DNA from: Stenotrophomonas maltophilia
Lineage (GTDB): Bacteria > Pseudomonadota > Gammaproteobacteria > Xanthomonadales > Xanthomonadaceae
Assembly: GCA_900113425.1 (NCBI GenBank)
Contig: FOZF01000001.1
Coordinates: forward strand, 1,466,358 to 1,530,357
Length of the DNA stretch: 64,000 nt
Direction: 5' to 3'
Positions 8,349-18,260 of this stretch are shown here, piece after piece; the first letter of the stretch is position 1; the number at the start of each line of letters is the position of its first letter. Made by a program: the position numbers and the translations under genes. The notes beneath the pieces were generated by a model. The model saw only the letters and a list, made by a program, of their open reading frames with translations. It searched no databases and was not told where the DNA came from.

Positions 8349-11093
8349 CTACTGGAAGTCCAGCGACAGCTCCAGGAAGGCCGAGCGGCCATAGGCGTTG
8401 TAGATGCCCTGGTCGTAGTACGGCCAGTTGCCGTTGCTGCGGTCGATCGGCGGCATCTCGTCGGTCAGGTTGTTGACCGTCAGCAGCAGGCTGGCCAGGT
8501 CATTGATGCGGTAGCCGACCGTGGCGTTCCAGGTGGTCCACGGGCCGATGTTGCGCTGCTCGCCACGGCTGTCCCAGGTGGGCGCGTTGCGCACGCCGAA
8601 CGCGCTGGCGCTGAACGGCCCGCGCTTCCAGTTCATGCCCAGCGTGGCCCGGTACTGCAGTTCATTGGAATTGCCGCAGCACAACTGGTCGTAGACCGGA
8701 TCGCCTTCCTTGTCCTGGGTGGTGTGCTTGAGCGGGCGGTAGTAGCCCGCATTGACCGTGAAATCACCCATCGACGACGTACCCCAGCGATAGTCCAGCG
8801 CTGCCTGCACACCGGTCTGGCGTTGGCTGGCGATGTTGATCGGGTAGGAGAACACCTTGTCCACACCGTTGGGGTTGAGCGGATCGGTGGCCGGCTTGCG
8901 CTGCACCTGGCCCAGGACCTGCTGGCAGGTGGGCGAGGTGATGTCGAAGCGGGTCTGCCCGTTCTCCGATACGCCCAGCCGGCAGTTGGCCTCGGTGTCG
9001 AGGATGCTGTCGGTGCCGAGGATGCGCACTTCGTTCTCGATCACCACCGAGTTGTAGTCCACCGACAACGTGAGCGCGTTGTCCAGTGTCGACCACACGG
9101 CGCCATAGGTGAACGTGCGTGCGGTGATGTCCTTCAGATCGCGGTTGCCGGTACTGGAAGACAGCACCGCCAACCCGGACTGCTCGCAGTCATCGAAGTT
9201 GTCGGAGGTGTAACCGGCCTGCCGGCACTGGTAGAGGTCGGTGTTGGTGGTATAGCCGCTGCTCTCGCGGGAGAACAGATAGAACATGTCCGGCGAACGG
9301 AACGCAGTGGCGTAGCTGCCCCGCAGCAGCAGCGATTCGATCGGCCGGTATTCCAGGCCAAGCTTCCAGGTGGCCTTGCCGTTGCCGCCACCGCCCTGCA
9401 GGGCGTACTTGTCGTAGCGGCCGGACAGGTTGGCGCTGAAGGTATCGATGATCGGCACCTGCAGTTCCGCACCCAGCGCGTACAGGTCCCGCTGGCCCTG
9501 CGCCGAGGTGCCGGCGGTCTGCCCGCGGAACAGCACACCGGCATCGGGATCGGCCGACTGGTTGAAGAATTTCTCGCGCTGGCCCTGTGCGATCAGCGCG
9601 AAACCGACGTCGCCGGCCGGCAGGGTGAACAGCGAACGATCGGTCAGCAGTGCCGTCACTGCCGTGCGCGACGCGCTGGATGCAGCACGGTTGAGGCCGC
9701 TGAAGCTGTCGTACTGGTCACGGGTGATCGGCTGGTACAGGCGTGACAGGTCCGGCGCGTAGACCTCGTAGCCACCCTGCATGCCCAGCATCGGCCCCAG
9801 GTAGTAATCGTCCACGCCGTTCCTGGCGAGGAAGTCGGTGGATTTGCGGGTGACATCGGTGCTGGAACGGTTGACGTAGACATCGTAGTCGAAGCTGCCC
9901 AGCACGCCACGCACGCCGGCGGTGATGTTCAGCGATCGCGTGTAGACGCGCTGGTCCTTGGCATCCAGGCCGACTTCCTCGGGTGCGTAGATGCGCTGCC
10001 ACTGTTCGTACTGGCCGCTGGTGCGGTTGTAGAAGGTCTTGTTCCAGAACGGGCTGCCACCGCTGTAGGTCGGCCGGCTGAAGCCGAAGAGGATGTCCGA
10101 GTACAGCTCGGTATCCGGGCTGAGGTGGTAGCGCAGGAAGGTGGTCGCGTTGACATCCTGGCTGGCGTTGTACAGCGACGCGGTACCGACGTTGTCAGGG
10201 GTGCCGCAGTAGTAGCCACCGCCGGAAATATCACGGTGTGCGTACACGGTGCTGCCACCGAACAGATTCGACAGCGGCGCGCAGGTCGCCGCGCCCGGGT
10301 CGATGTAGGCGTTGGGCCCCTGGCGCATGCGCAGGAAGCTGCGCGATGGATCCTGCGGCCCGGTCGGGTTGTCGTTGACGCTGTCGATGCGGCTGCGGTC
10401 AAAGGCGTAGATCGCCTTCTGGTTGGTGTACTCCAGCCCATAGCTGATATCGAGATTGCCGAAGGTCTGTCCACTGCTGGCGCTGAAGCGCTGGCTGGAA
10501 CCGCCGCCCTGGCTGTAGCCACCGACGCGGTAGCGCAGATGGGTGCCTTCCACGCGGTCCTTCAGCACGATGTTGACCACGCCGGCCACGGCCGAGGAGC
10601 CATACACCGAGGACTGGCCACCGGTGAGCACATCGATGCGTTCGACCATGCCCAGCGGGATGTTGGCGATGTCGGCGATGCTGGTGTTGCCGTTGTAGGC
10701 CAGCGGATAGCTGTTGATCGGCCGCCCGTTGATGAGGGTAAGGGTGTAGCTGGGGTCCAGACCGAACAGGCTGATGGTCTTGGCACCCGGAGTGTAGAAG
10801 CCGGTTCCCTGGGAATCCTGCACCGAACCATTGGAAACCGGCAGCGAGCGCAGCGCATCGAACACGGTGGTGAAACCCTGCGCCTGGATCTGCTCGGCGG
10901 TGATGGTGGTCACCGGCGAGGGGCCCTCAACCTGCGCGCGCGGAATGAGCGACCCGGTCACCGTAACCGCATCCAGATCGCGCGTACGCGGCGGATCGGC
11001 GCCCTCCCCTGCGTTGGAGGACTGGGCCTGCGCGGCCAGCGGCGACAGCAGCAGCGAAGACATCAACAACGACAGCAACCTGGGTTTCATCAA
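8349..11093 (-). CDS. TonB-dependent outer membrane receptor
   Basis: 914 residues. The signal peptide ends near AAQAQ (residues 1-24). The plug domain follows (DAVTVTGSLIPRAQVEGPSPVTTITAEQIQAQGFTTVFDALRSLP, then LINGRPINSYP and ERIDVLTGGQSSVYGSSAVAGVVNI), then a 22-strand barrel ending in ...AFLELSLDFQ with terminal aromatic character. Several Cys pairs sit in predicted extracellular loops. A second ATG three bases in may be the true start. It diverges from a GH92 mannosidase gene, so uptake of mannose-rich oligosaccharides or glycopeptides is a plausible but inferred role. Confidence 0.93.
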   Translation of the reverse strand: MMKPRLLSLLMSSLLLSPLAAQAQSSNAGEGADPPRTRDLDAVTVTGSLIPRAQVEGPSPVTTITAEQIQAQGFTTVFDALRSLPVSNGSVQDSQGTGFYTPGAKTISLFGLDPSYTLTLINGRPINSYPLAYNGNTSIADIANIPLGMVERIDVLTGGQSSVYGSSAVAGVVNIVLKDRVEGTHLRYRVGGYSQGGGSSQRFSASSGQTFGNLDISYGLEYTNQKAIYAFDRSRIDSVNDNPTGPQDPSRSFLRMRQGPNAYIDPGAATCAPLSNLFGGSTVYAHRDISGGGYYCGTPDNVGTASLYNASQDVNATTFLRYHLSPDTELYSDILFGFSRPTYSGGSPFWNKTFYNRTSGQYEQWQRIYAPEEVGLDAKDQRVYTRSLNITAGVRGVLGSFDYDVYVNRSSTDVTRKSTDFLARNGVDDYYLGPMLGMQGGYEVYAPDLSRLYQPITRDQYDSFSGLNRAASSASRTAVTALLTDRSLFTLPAGDVGFALIAQGQREKFFNQSADPDAGVLFRGQTAGTSAQGQRDLYALGAELQVPIIDTFSANLSGRYDKYALQGGGGNGKATWKLGLEYRPIESLLLRGSYATAFRSPDMFYLFSRESSGYTTNTDLYQCRQAGYTSDNFDDCEQSGLAVLSSSTGNRDLKDITARTFTYGAVWSTLDNALTLSVDYNSVVIENEVRILGTDSILDTEANCRLGVSENGQTRFDITSPTCQQVLGQVQRKPATDPLNPNGVDKVFSYPINIASQRQTGVQAALDYRWGTSSMGDFTVNAGYYRPLKHTTQDKEGDPVYDQLCCGNSNELQYRATLGMNWKRGPFSASAFGVRNAPTWDSRGEQRNIGPWTTWNATVGYRINDLASLLLTVNNLTDEMPPIDRSNGNWPYYDQGIYNAYGRSAFLELSLDFQ

Positions 11094-11287
11094 GCGCTCT
11101 CCGGAGACGAATGACGGTCCTGCCGGTGGGGGGCGGACGGGAGGGTCGTGGATGGACGGTGGTGGCGGGCAGCAGCAAGCGCAGGCCGCCCGCCCGGATC
11201 AGGGCATGCAGGGTGTTCCGGGACAGATGGAAGGGTGGGATCGGAACGGGACGGACGCCGCCTTCCGCGGGTCTCGACCCCGGCCAC

Positions 11288-11316
11288 TTTTAAATCGATC
11301 CAATCCACTCTGTCAA
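11288..11316 (-). promoter_or_regulatory. Sigma-70 type promoter for the TonB receptor
   Basis: On the minus strand TTGACA (11311-11316) is a perfect -35 box, followed by a 17-base spacer and TTAAAA (11288-11293) as -10. This would give a leader of about 190 bases before the receptor start. Confidence 0.7.
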
Positions 11317-11354
11317 TAATTTGAAATGAAACGTTTTTCCCTGATTTGGATCGA
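11295..11354. promoter_or_regulatory. Paired inverted operator-like half-sites
   Basis: TCGATCCAA at 11295-11303 recurs in inverted orientation as TTGGATCGA at 11346-11354. The first copy lies inside the -35/-10 spacer of the receptor promoter; the second lies on the mannosidase side. The 9-bp identity and placement suggest a shared repressor, perhaps of LacI or GntR type, but no regulator gene is next to it. Confidence 0.45.
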
Positions 11355-11545
11355 ACTAATTGCACTTGTCAGGGGGCAACGGGCTGAGGCAGGATCGGAC
11401 CACTCCGACGACCCGATCGCATGGCCCGCCCCCACCGGACCGGCATCGCCCCCGTCCACCGCCCCCTGGGCGGCGGGCGCGATGCTGGCCGTGGTACGTG
11501 CCGATGCGGGTCCTGCCTGCCGCCTGCCCTTCCGGGAGACCCTGC

Positions 11546-14500
11546 ATGACCCTGTCCGATCCGCGCCGCGCCCTGCTTCCGCTCGCCCTGGCCCTGGCCT
11601 GCGCCACGACCGCCCTGCCCGCAGTGGCGCAGGGCCTGCAGACCTCGTTCGAAGCAGGTGAGCCCGCACCGGCCAAGGGCGGCGGCGCGCTGCAGGTGCA
11701 GATCGGCACCGGTCCGGCGGCGCCGTATGCGGCCAAGCGCAACGCCGGCTACAGCGGCCTGCGCGCGCTGCACTACCAGGCCGACGGTGGCGCGGCACGG
11801 CGCGAACTGTTCAGCACGGACCTGACCATCGACGCCGACACCACCCTGTCCTGGCTGGTGCTGCCGGAGATCGTCGACAAGGACACGGTGGCCTCCACCT
11901 ACGTCTCGCTGGACCTGCGCCTGGACGATGGCAGCCGCGTGTCGGCCAGCTCCGCGCGTGATCAGCACGGCATCGCCGTGGGCGCCCGTGCGCAGGGCGA
12001 TTCGAAAACGCTGTACCCGCAGCAGTGGGCGCGCAAGGCCGTACGCCTGGGCGATGTGCCGACGTTGCGTGGCCGCCGGGTGGTCGCCATCGAGCTGGAA
12101 GTGGCCAGCGCCGACGGAGCGCCGGTGTCCGGCTGGATCGATGACGTTCGCCTGGATGCACAGCCGCGGCAGGTGCCGCAGCGGGTGTCGGACTGGGTGC
12201 TGACCACCCGTGGTACGCAGGCCAACGGCACGTTCTCGCGCGGCAACAATTTCCCGGCCACCGCGGTGCCGCACGGCTTCAACTTCTGGACCCCGGTGAC
12301 CGATGCCGGTGCACTTAACTGGCTTTACCGCTGGAACGAGCAGAACGATGCGGACAACCGCCCGCAGCTGCAGGCGCTCGCGCTGAGTCACCAGCCCAGT
12401 CCCTGGATGGGCGACCGCCAGACCTTCCAGGTGATGCCATCGGCCAGCCGCGGCGTGCCCGAGGCCGACCGCAGCAAGCGTGCGCTGTCCTTCGACCGTA
12501 CGCACGAGAACGCGCGCCCCTACCGCTACGACGTGCGCTTCGACAACGGCATCGCCGCCTCCATCGCGCCGACCGACCACGCCGCGGTCTTCCGCTTCGA
12601 TTTCCCTGCGGAAGGTGATGCCAACCTGCTGTTCGACAATGTGGACGCACGCGGCGGGCTGACCCTGGATGCGGCCACGCAGACACTATCCGGCTACACC
12701 GACACGCGCAGCGGCCTGTCCAACGGTGCCGGCCGCATGTTCGTGGTGGCCCGCTTCGACCGGCCGTGGCGCAGCAGCGGACGCATCGACAGCGGCCGCC
12801 CGACCGGCTACATCAAGTTCGATGCCGGCAGCGATCGCCGCGTCACCATGCGCATTGCCACCTCGCTGATCTCGCTCGAACAGGCGCGACACAACCTTGC
12901 CCTGGAGATTTCCGCCACGGATACGCTGGAAAGCGTGGCCGGCCGCGCCCAGGATGCCTGGGATGCGCGCCTGGCCCGCTTCGATATCGGCGATGCCACG
13001 GACGACCAGAAGACCACGCTGTACTCCAGCCTCTACCGGTTGTACCTGTATCCCAACTCCGGCCACGAAAACGTCGGCAGCGCTGCCGCCCCCGAGTGGC
13101 GTTACGCCAACCAGGCCAGCGCCAGCGATAACAACACCGATGGCAGTGACAGCCGCACCTTCAGCGGCGTGCGCGATGGCCGGGTGTTCGTCAACAATGG
13201 CTTCTGGGATACGTTCCGCACGACGTGGCCGGCGTACGCACTGTTCACGCCGGAAGACGCCGGCCAGCTCGTGCAGGGCTTCATCGAGCAGTACCGCGCA
13301 GGCGGCTGGATCGCCCGCTGGTCATCGCCGGGCTACGCGGACCTGATGGTCGGCACCAGTTCCGACGTGGCCTTCGCCGATGCGTGGCTGAAGGGCGTCG
13401 GCGGTTTCGATCCCGCCGAGGCCTATGCCGCGGCGCTGAAGAATGCCACCGTGGTACCGCCCGATCGCCATGTAGGACGCAAGGGCATGGACCGCTCGAC
13501 GTTCCGCGGCTATGCCAGTGCCGACGTGCATGAAGGCATGTCATGGACGATGGAAGGCGCCTTGAACGACTTCGGCATCGCCAACATGGCCGAGGCACTG
13601 GCCAAGCGCGCGACCACCGCCGCGCAGCGCGAGCGCTACAGCACCGAAGCCGACTACTTCCGCTACCGCGCTGCCGGCTACGCGACCCTGTTCGACCCTG
13701 CCGCCGGCTTCTTCCAGGGCCGCAAGGCCGACGGCAGCTGGCGCGTGGACGCCAAGGACTACGATCCGCGCGTGTGGGGCCACGACTACACCGAATCCAA
13801 TGGCTGGACGTTCGCCTTCACCGCCGCGCACGATGGCGAGGGTCTGGCCGCGCTGTACGGTGGCCGCGACAGGCTGGCCGCCAAGCTCGATGCCTTCTTT
13901 GCCACGCCGGAGACCGCCGATGCCGCGTTTGCAGGCTCCTACGGCGGCATCATCCATGAGATGACCGAAGCGCGCGACGTGCGCATGGGCATGTACGCGC
14001 ACAGCAACCAGCCGGCGCACCATATCCCGTGGATGTATCTGTACGCCGGGCAGCCCTGGAAGACCCAGCAGCACGTGCGCGAGATCCTGTCGCGGCTGTA
14101 CGTCGGCAGCGAGATCGGCCAGGGCTATCCGGGCGATGAGGACAATGGCGAGACCTCCGCATGGTACGTGCTGGCTTCGCTGGGCCTGTATCCACTGCGG
14201 ATGGGCGCGCCGGAGTACGTGATCGGCTCCCCGGCATTCAGGCACGCCCGGGTGGAACTGCAGGGCGGCGCGGTGCTGACCGTCAACGCGCCGCAGAACT
14301 CCGCGGAGAACGTCTACGTCCAGTCGCTGAAGATCAACGGCACGCCATGGACCCGGACCTGGGTACCGCATGAGGTGATCGCCAAGGGCGCGACGCTGGA
14401 CTTCGAGATGGGCCCGCAGCCGTCGCGCTGGGGCACCGGCGCCGACGATGTGCCCCGTTCGCTGACCGCACCGGGCCAGCGACCGCAGATGCTGCACGAT

Positions 14501-14890
14501 CTGCTGGGCAGCGGCACGCGCGCCGCGCTGGCCGACGGCCGAGCCCTGCCCGCGCTGCTGGACGACGATGCGACCACGGCCGTTCCGCTGGGCGCGGGTG
14601 CCACCCTCATGCTGAGCGCCGTGGGTGATGGCGCGCCGACGATGTATACGCTGACCAGCGGCGAAGGGCCGATCCGAGGTGCCGGATGGACGCTGGAAGC
14701 CCGTAACGGCGGTGGCCGCTGGACCACGCTGGACCAGCGGCGTGGCGAAGACTTCAGTGCTGCGCGGCAGACCCGTCCGTTCCGCATCGCCTCGCCCTCA
14801 CGCTATGCCGAGTACCGCCTGCGCGTAGCTGCGCCGGGACGCCTGCAGCTGGCTGAGATCGAACTGTTGTCCCCTTCCACCGAACGGTGA
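11546..14890 (+). CDS. GH92 family alpha-mannosidase, secreted
   Basis: 1114 residues with a signal peptide ending AVAQG. An N-terminal beta-sandwich (roughly 25-250) precedes the (alpha/alpha)6 barrel. GH92 marks are GNNFPATAVPHGFNFWTPVT near residue 235 and GDEDNGETSAWYVLASLGLYPL near 863-884, the latter carrying the conserved acidic calcium/catalytic-region residues. A C-terminal block from about 985 (DDDATTAVPLG..., then YAEYRLRVAAPGRLQLAEIELL) looks like an F5/8-type sugar-binding sandwich. Family enzymes are calcium-dependent exo-mannosidases that trim mannans and N-glycans. ATG 11546 was chosen for the signal peptide and GGGAG upstream. The gene just downstream begins 5 bases later, so they are co-transcribed. 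Confidence 0.93.
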   Translation: MTLSDPRRALLPLALALACATTALPAVAQGLQTSFEAGEPAPAKGGGALQVQIGTGPAAPYAAKRNAGYSGLRALHYQADGGAARRELFSTDLTIDADTTLSWLVLPEIVDKDTVASTYVSLDLRLDDGSRVSASSARDQHGIAVGARAQGDSKTLYPQQWARKAVRLGDVPTLRGRRVVAIELEVASADGAPVSGWIDDVRLDAQPRQVPQRVSDWVLTTRGTQANGTFSRGNNFPATAVPHGFNFWTPVTDAGALNWLYRWNEQNDADNRPQLQALALSHQPSPWMGDRQTFQVMPSASRGVPEADRSKRALSFDRTHENARPYRYDVRFDNGIAASIAPTDHAAVFRFDFPAEGDANLLFDNVDARGGLTLDAATQTLSGYTDTRSGLSNGAGRMFVVARFDRPWRSSGRIDSGRPTGYIKFDAGSDRRVTMRIATSLISLEQARHNLALEISATDTLESVAGRAQDAWDARLARFDIGDATDDQKTTLYSSLYRLYLYPNSGHENVGSAAAPEWRYANQASASDNNTDGSDSRTFSGVRDGRVFVNNGFWDTFRTTWPAYALFTPEDAGQLVQGFIEQYRAGGWIARWSSPGYADLMVGTSSDVAFADAWLKGVGGFDPAEAYAAALKNATVVPPDRHVGRKGMDRSTFRGYASADVHEGMSWTMEGALNDFGIANMAEALAKRATTAAQRERYSTEADYFRYRAAGYATLFDPAAGFFQGRKADGSWRVDAKDYDPRVWGHDYTESNGWTFAFTAAHDGEGLAALYGGRDRLAAKLDAFFATPETADAAFAGSYGGIIHEMTEARDVRMGMYAHSNQPAHHIPWMYLYAGQPWKTQQHVREILSRLYVGSEIGQGYPGDEDNGETSAWYVLASLGLYPLRMGAPEYVIGSPAFRHARVELQGGAVLTVNAPQNSAENVYVQSLKINGTPWTRTWVPHEVIAKGATLDFEMGPQPSRWGTGADDVPRSLTAPGQRPQMLHDLLGSGTRAALADGRALPALLDDDATTAVPLGAGATLMLSAVGDGAPTMYTLTSGEGPIRGAGWTLEARNGGGRWTTLDQRRGEDFSAARQTRPFRIASPSRYAEYRLRVAAPGRLQLAEIELLSPSTER

Positions 14891-14894
14891 CCCC

Positions 14895-15641
14895 ATGCGC
14901 ATTCGACTGCTGACCCTTGCACTCGCTGCATTCACCCTGCCCGGCATCGCGCTGGCCCAACCGTCGCAGAGCCGGGCCTTGGATGGCCAGTTCACCCGCG
15001 AAGGCGTCACATTGCACTACCAGGATGCGACCGGTGCGCTGGCCGCACCGGCACGCCAGCGCATCGTCGATACGTTCTATTCCGCCTACGTGCGCGAACG
15101 TGCGGATTTCCATCCGGCAGCACCGGCCGAAGTGCACATCGTGATCGATCCGGCCTACGACGGCGTGGCGTACGTGGGCGAGAGGGACAAGGCGAGCACC
15201 ATCACCATCAACCCGGGCTGGCTGTTGAAGCATCCCGATGACATCGACCTGGTGACCCACGAGGCGATGCACATCGTGCAGGGCTACCCGAGCTACGGCG
15301 ACACGCGGGTACCGGGCTGGCTGGTGGAAGGCATCGCCGACTACGCCCGTGACCGCTACGGCACGGACAATGCCGCAGCGGGCTGGGCGCTGCCGGAAAA
15401 AGTGGGCAAGGGCCAGAGCGTGGAAAGCGGCTACCGGGTAACCGGGGCCTTCCTGAAATGGGCCGAGGCTGGACACCCCGGCCTCGTGTTGGCGCTGGAC
15501 AAGGCCCTGCGTAACGGCCGGTACACCCCGGCGCTGTGGCAGCAGCACACCGGCAAGGGCCTGCCGGGGCTATGGGCCGAGTACGCCAAGCCGCGTTCGG
15601 ATGCCCCGCCGCCGGCACCGGCACGACGCGGCAATCGCTGA
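14895..15641 (+). CDS. Secreted basic secretory protein (BSP) family zincin-like protein
   Basis: 248 residues, signal peptide 1-21 (GIALA). The core contains VTHEAMHIVQGYPSYGDTRVPGWLVEGIADYARDRYG: H122-E123-x-x-H126 is an HExxH zinc motif and E145/D149 are candidate downstream ligands. This pattern is typical of the plant BSP family (PF04450) and its bacterial relatives, which are proposed metalloproteases. The C-terminus is a short Pro/Ala/Arg-rich tail. It starts 5 bases after the GH92 stop, so glycan removal and proteolysis may act together on a glycoprotein outside the cytoplasm. The link is inferred from operon structure. Confidence 0.85.
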   Translation: MRIRLLTLALAAFTLPGIALAQPSQSRALDGQFTREGVTLHYQDATGALAAPARQRIVDTFYSAYVRERADFHPAAPAEVHIVIDPAYDGVAYVGERDKASTITINPGWLLKHPDDIDLVTHEAMHIVQGYPSYGDTRVPGWLVEGIADYARDRYGTDNAAAGWALPEKVGKGQSVESGYRVTGAFLKWAEAGHPGLVLALDKALRNGRYTPALWQQHTGKGLPGLWAEYAKPRSDAPPPAPARRGNR

Positions 15642-15644
15642 CCG

Positions 15645-15718
15645 GTAGCGCCGGGCCATGCCCGGCGGAATGCCTGATTTGCCGCGCTGCGCGCTCGCCG
15701 GGCATGGCCCGGCGCTAC
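15645..15718. repeat. SMAG (GTAG-headed REP) inverted pair
   Basis: A GTAG-headed palindrome (15645-15667) and an inverted copy ending CTAC (15696-15718) lie between two convergent genes. Together they can fold into one long hairpin and may end transcription from both sides. Confidence 0.9.
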
Positions 15719-15738
15719 CCGATCGCGGTGACGAAGGA

Positions 15739-18030
15739 TTAGGCCTTCTTTTCCGCTTCCAGCTGCTTGCGGATCTGCGCATCGACCGCAGCGATGGCGG
15801 TCATGTTGAGGATGCGGCGCGAGGTCGCGCTGGTGGTCAGGATATGCACCGGCTTGTTCACGCCCATCAGGATCGGGCCGATCGCCACGCCATCGGTGAA
15901 CACACGCACCAGGTTGTAGGCGATATTGGCCGCTTCCAGGTTGGGCAGCACGAACAGGTTGGCGCGACCCTGCAGGGTGGAACCCGGCAGCAGCTTCTGG
16001 CGCAGCGCCTCGTCCCAGGCGGTATCGCCCTGCATCTCGCCGTCCACGTTCAGGCGCGGATTGCGCTTGAGCAGCAGCTCACGGACCTGGCGCATCTTCA
16101 GCGCGTCCTTGGAATCGTGGCTGCCGAAATTGGAGTGCGACAGCAGCGCCACCTTCGGCTCGATGCCGAACAGCTTCATGCGGTACGCGGCCTGCAGGGT
16201 CGCCTCGCAGATCTGCTCGGCACTGGGATCTTCCTGCACGTGCGTGTCGACGAAGAAGAACACGCCCTGCTGGTTGATGACGCCGGTCATCGCCGAGGTC
16301 GAGGTGACCTTCGGCTCCAGCGGCAGCACGCTGCGCACATAACCGAGCTTCTTGTGGAAACGGCCGACGATGCCGGTCAGCATCGCATCGGCTTCGCCAC
16401 GCGCGACCATCACCGCGGCGATCAGGGTCGGCCGCGAACGCATCAGGTTCTTCGCCGCCGCCACCGTGACGCCGCGACGACCGGTCAGCCCGTGGTAGTA
16501 CTGCCAGTATTCGTTGAAGCGCGGATCGTCATTGATGTTGGTGATCTCGAAGTGCTCACCGGCCTTCAGGCGCAGGCCCAGGCGCTCGATGCGCGCTTCG
16601 ATCACGTCCGGCCGGCCGATCAGGATCGGATGTGCGAGCCCTTCATCGACCACGTTCTGCACCGCCTGCAGCACCACTTCCTCTTCGCCTTCGGCGTAGA
16701 CCACGCGCTGCTTGTCGGTGCGTGCACGGTCGTACACCGGCTTCATCATCAGGCTGGTGCGGTAGACGAACTGGGCCAGCTTGTCACGGTAGGCGCCCAT
16801 GTCGGCGATGGGCCGGGCGGCCACGCCCGAGTCCATCGCGGCCTGGGCCACGGCAGCGGACAGCTCCACCAGCAGGCGGCGGTCGAACGGGCGCGGGATC
16901 AGGTACTCACGGCCGAAGCTCGGGGTTTCACCGCCGTAGGCCGAGCCCATGTCCGTCGCGGCGCGGCGTGCCAGCGCGGCGATGGCGCGCACGCAGGCGA
17001 TCTTCATTTCCTCGTTGATCGCGGTGGCGCCGACGTCCAGCGCACCGCGGAACAGGTACGGGAAGCACAGCACGTTGTTGACCTGGTTCGGGTAATCCGA
17101 ACGGCCGGTGCCGATGATCGCGTCCGGACGCGCCGCACGCGCCACTTCCGGCATGATTTCCGGGGTCGGATTGGCCAGTGCGAAGATCACCGGGTCCGGC
17201 GCCATGGTCTTGACCATTTCGGCGGTGAGGATGCCGGGCGCCGACAGGCCCAGGAAGATATCCGCGCCGTCGACGATCTCGGCCAGGGTGCGCTTGTCGG
17301 TGTCACGTGCGTAACGCTGCTTTTCCGGGTCCAGATCGGTACGACCGGTGTGGATCACGCCTTCGCGGTCGAACGCCAGGATGTTCTCCGGCTTCAGGCC
17401 CAGCTGCACCAGCATGTTGACGCAGGAAACGCCCGCCGCGCCCATGCCCGTGGTCGCCAGCTTCACCTCCTCGATCTTCTTGCCGGTGATCGCCATGGCG
17501 TTCAGCACCGCCGCGCCGACGATGATCGCCGTGCCGTGCTGGTCGTCATGGAACACCGGGATCTTCATGCGCTCGCGCAGCTTGCGCTCGACCACGAAGC
17601 ATTCCGGCGCCTTGATGTCTTCCAGGTTGATGCCGCCGAAGGTCGGCTCCAGCGAGGCGATGATGTCGACCAGCTTGTCCGGATCGGTTTCGTCCACTTC
17701 GATGTCGAACACATCGATGCCGGCGAACTTCTGGAACAGCACGCCCTTGCCTTCCATCACCGGCTTGCCGGCCAGTGCGCCGATGTTGCCCAGGCCCAGC
17801 ACCGCGGTGCCGTTGGAGATCACCGCCACCAGGTTGCCGCGGGCGGTCAGCTCGCTGGCCTGCTGCGGGTCGGCCTTGATTGCTTCACAGGCGTACGCCA
17901 CGCCCGGCGAGTACGCCAGCGACAGGTCGCGCTGGGTCAGCATCGGCTTGGTCGCGGAGACCTTGATCTTGCCCGGCGGGGACATCCGGTGGTAATCGAG
18001 GGCGGCCTGTTTGAAATCTTCGTTGGACAT
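15739..18030 (-). CDS. maeB: NADP-dependent malic enzyme, phosphotransacetylase-fused type
   Basis: 763 residues, matching the long MaeB form. It oxidatively decarboxylates malate to pyruvate. The malic N-domain holds [14 protein letters not shown] and the KxExxDxxE-type region; [11 protein letters not shown] is the metal-binding signature, and [14 protein letters not shown] the dinucleotide fold. Residues from about 430 onward form a phosphotransacetylase-like domain ([32 protein letters not shown]), regulatory rather than catalytic in studied homologues. Start MSNEDF at 18030 is the family N-terminus; an ATG 15 bases upstream is possible, and neither has a good ribosome site. Neighbouring dctA makes sense: imported malate can be converted directly to pyruvate. 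Confidence 0.95.
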   Translation of the reverse strand: MSNEDFKQAALDYHRMSPPGKIKVSATKPMLTQRDLSLAYSPGVAYACEAIKADPQQASELTARGNLVAVISNGTAVLGLGNIGALAGKPVMEGKGVLFQKFAGIDVFDIEVDETDPDKLVDIIASLEPTFGGINLEDIKAPECFVVERKLRERMKIPVFHDDQHGTAIIVGAAVLNAMAITGKKIEEVKLATTGMGAAGVSCVNMLVQLGLKPENILAFDREGVIHTGRTDLDPEKQRYARDTDKRTLAEIVDGADIFLGLSAPGILTAEMVKTMAPDPVIFALANPTPEIMPEVARAARPDAIIGTGRSDYPNQVNNVLCFPYLFRGALDVGATAINEEMKIACVRAIAALARRAATDMGSAYGGETPSFGREYLIPRPFDRRLLVELSAAVAQAAMDSGVAARPIADMGAYRDKLAQFVYRTSLMMKPVYDRARTDKQRVVYAEGEEEVVLQAVQNVVDEGLAHPILIGRPDVIEARIERLGLRLKAGEHFEITNINDDPRFNEYWQYYHGLTGRRGVTVAAAKNLMRSRPTLIAAVMVARGEADAMLTGIVGRFHKKLGYVRSVLPLEPKVTSTSAMTGVINQQGVFFFVDTHVQEDPSAEQICEATLQAAYRMKLFGIEPKVALLSHSNFGSHDSKDALKMRQVRELLLKRNPRLNVDGEMQGDTAWDEALRQKLLPGSTLQGRANLFVLPNLEAANIAYNLVRVFTDGVAIGPILMGVNKPVHILTTSATSRRILNMTAIAAVDAQIRKQLEAEKKA

Positions 18031-18208
18031 CGACGTTGGATACATGAATGGGCAAGAGGGACAGGGGATCATACCCCCGTTGGGGCGCCCGGACCTGTCG
18101 CTATCCTGTCGCAGGCATGCTGCGACCGCACAATTCCCTGGCGTATGCGACAACCTGGAGCCACCAGCTTCGGCGCTGCCCATGACAGCCATGGGACGCC
18201 TTGAAACG

Positions 18209-18245
18209 CCGCGGGGCCGCACCACTCACGTGACCGGCCCCGCGG
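18209..18245 (-). terminator. Probable terminator hairpin downstream of dctA
   Basis: An 11-bp perfect GC-rich stem (CCGCGGGGCCG / CGGCCCCGCGG) with a 15-base loop lies just after the dctA stop. The T-run after it is weak (CGTTTC), so termination may be partial. Confidence 0.5.
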
Positions 18246-18260
18246 TACCACACACCTGGA

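Larger units (their letters stand above)
11094..11545. other. 452-base divergent intergenic region, TonB receptor / GH92
   Basis: No gene is supported here. The flanks are GC-rich, but 11288-11365 is strikingly AT-rich and holds the promoter and operator-like elements listed separately. The mannosidase frame stays open back to 11360, but its codons there encode a Pro/Arg-rich stretch ahead of a clear signal peptide, so it was not counted as coding. Confidence 0.7.

Noticed and set aside
11360..11545. N-terminal extension of the GH92 protein from an upstream ATG
   Set aside because: The extension is Pro/Arg-rich and precedes a clear signal peptide at 11546 with its own ribosome site.
15658..18204. 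Open frame of 848 codons on the plus strand opposite maeB
   Set aside because: It is a shadow of the GC-rich malic enzyme gene: rich in His, Arg and Gln, no motif, no ribosome site, and the minus frame is fully explained.
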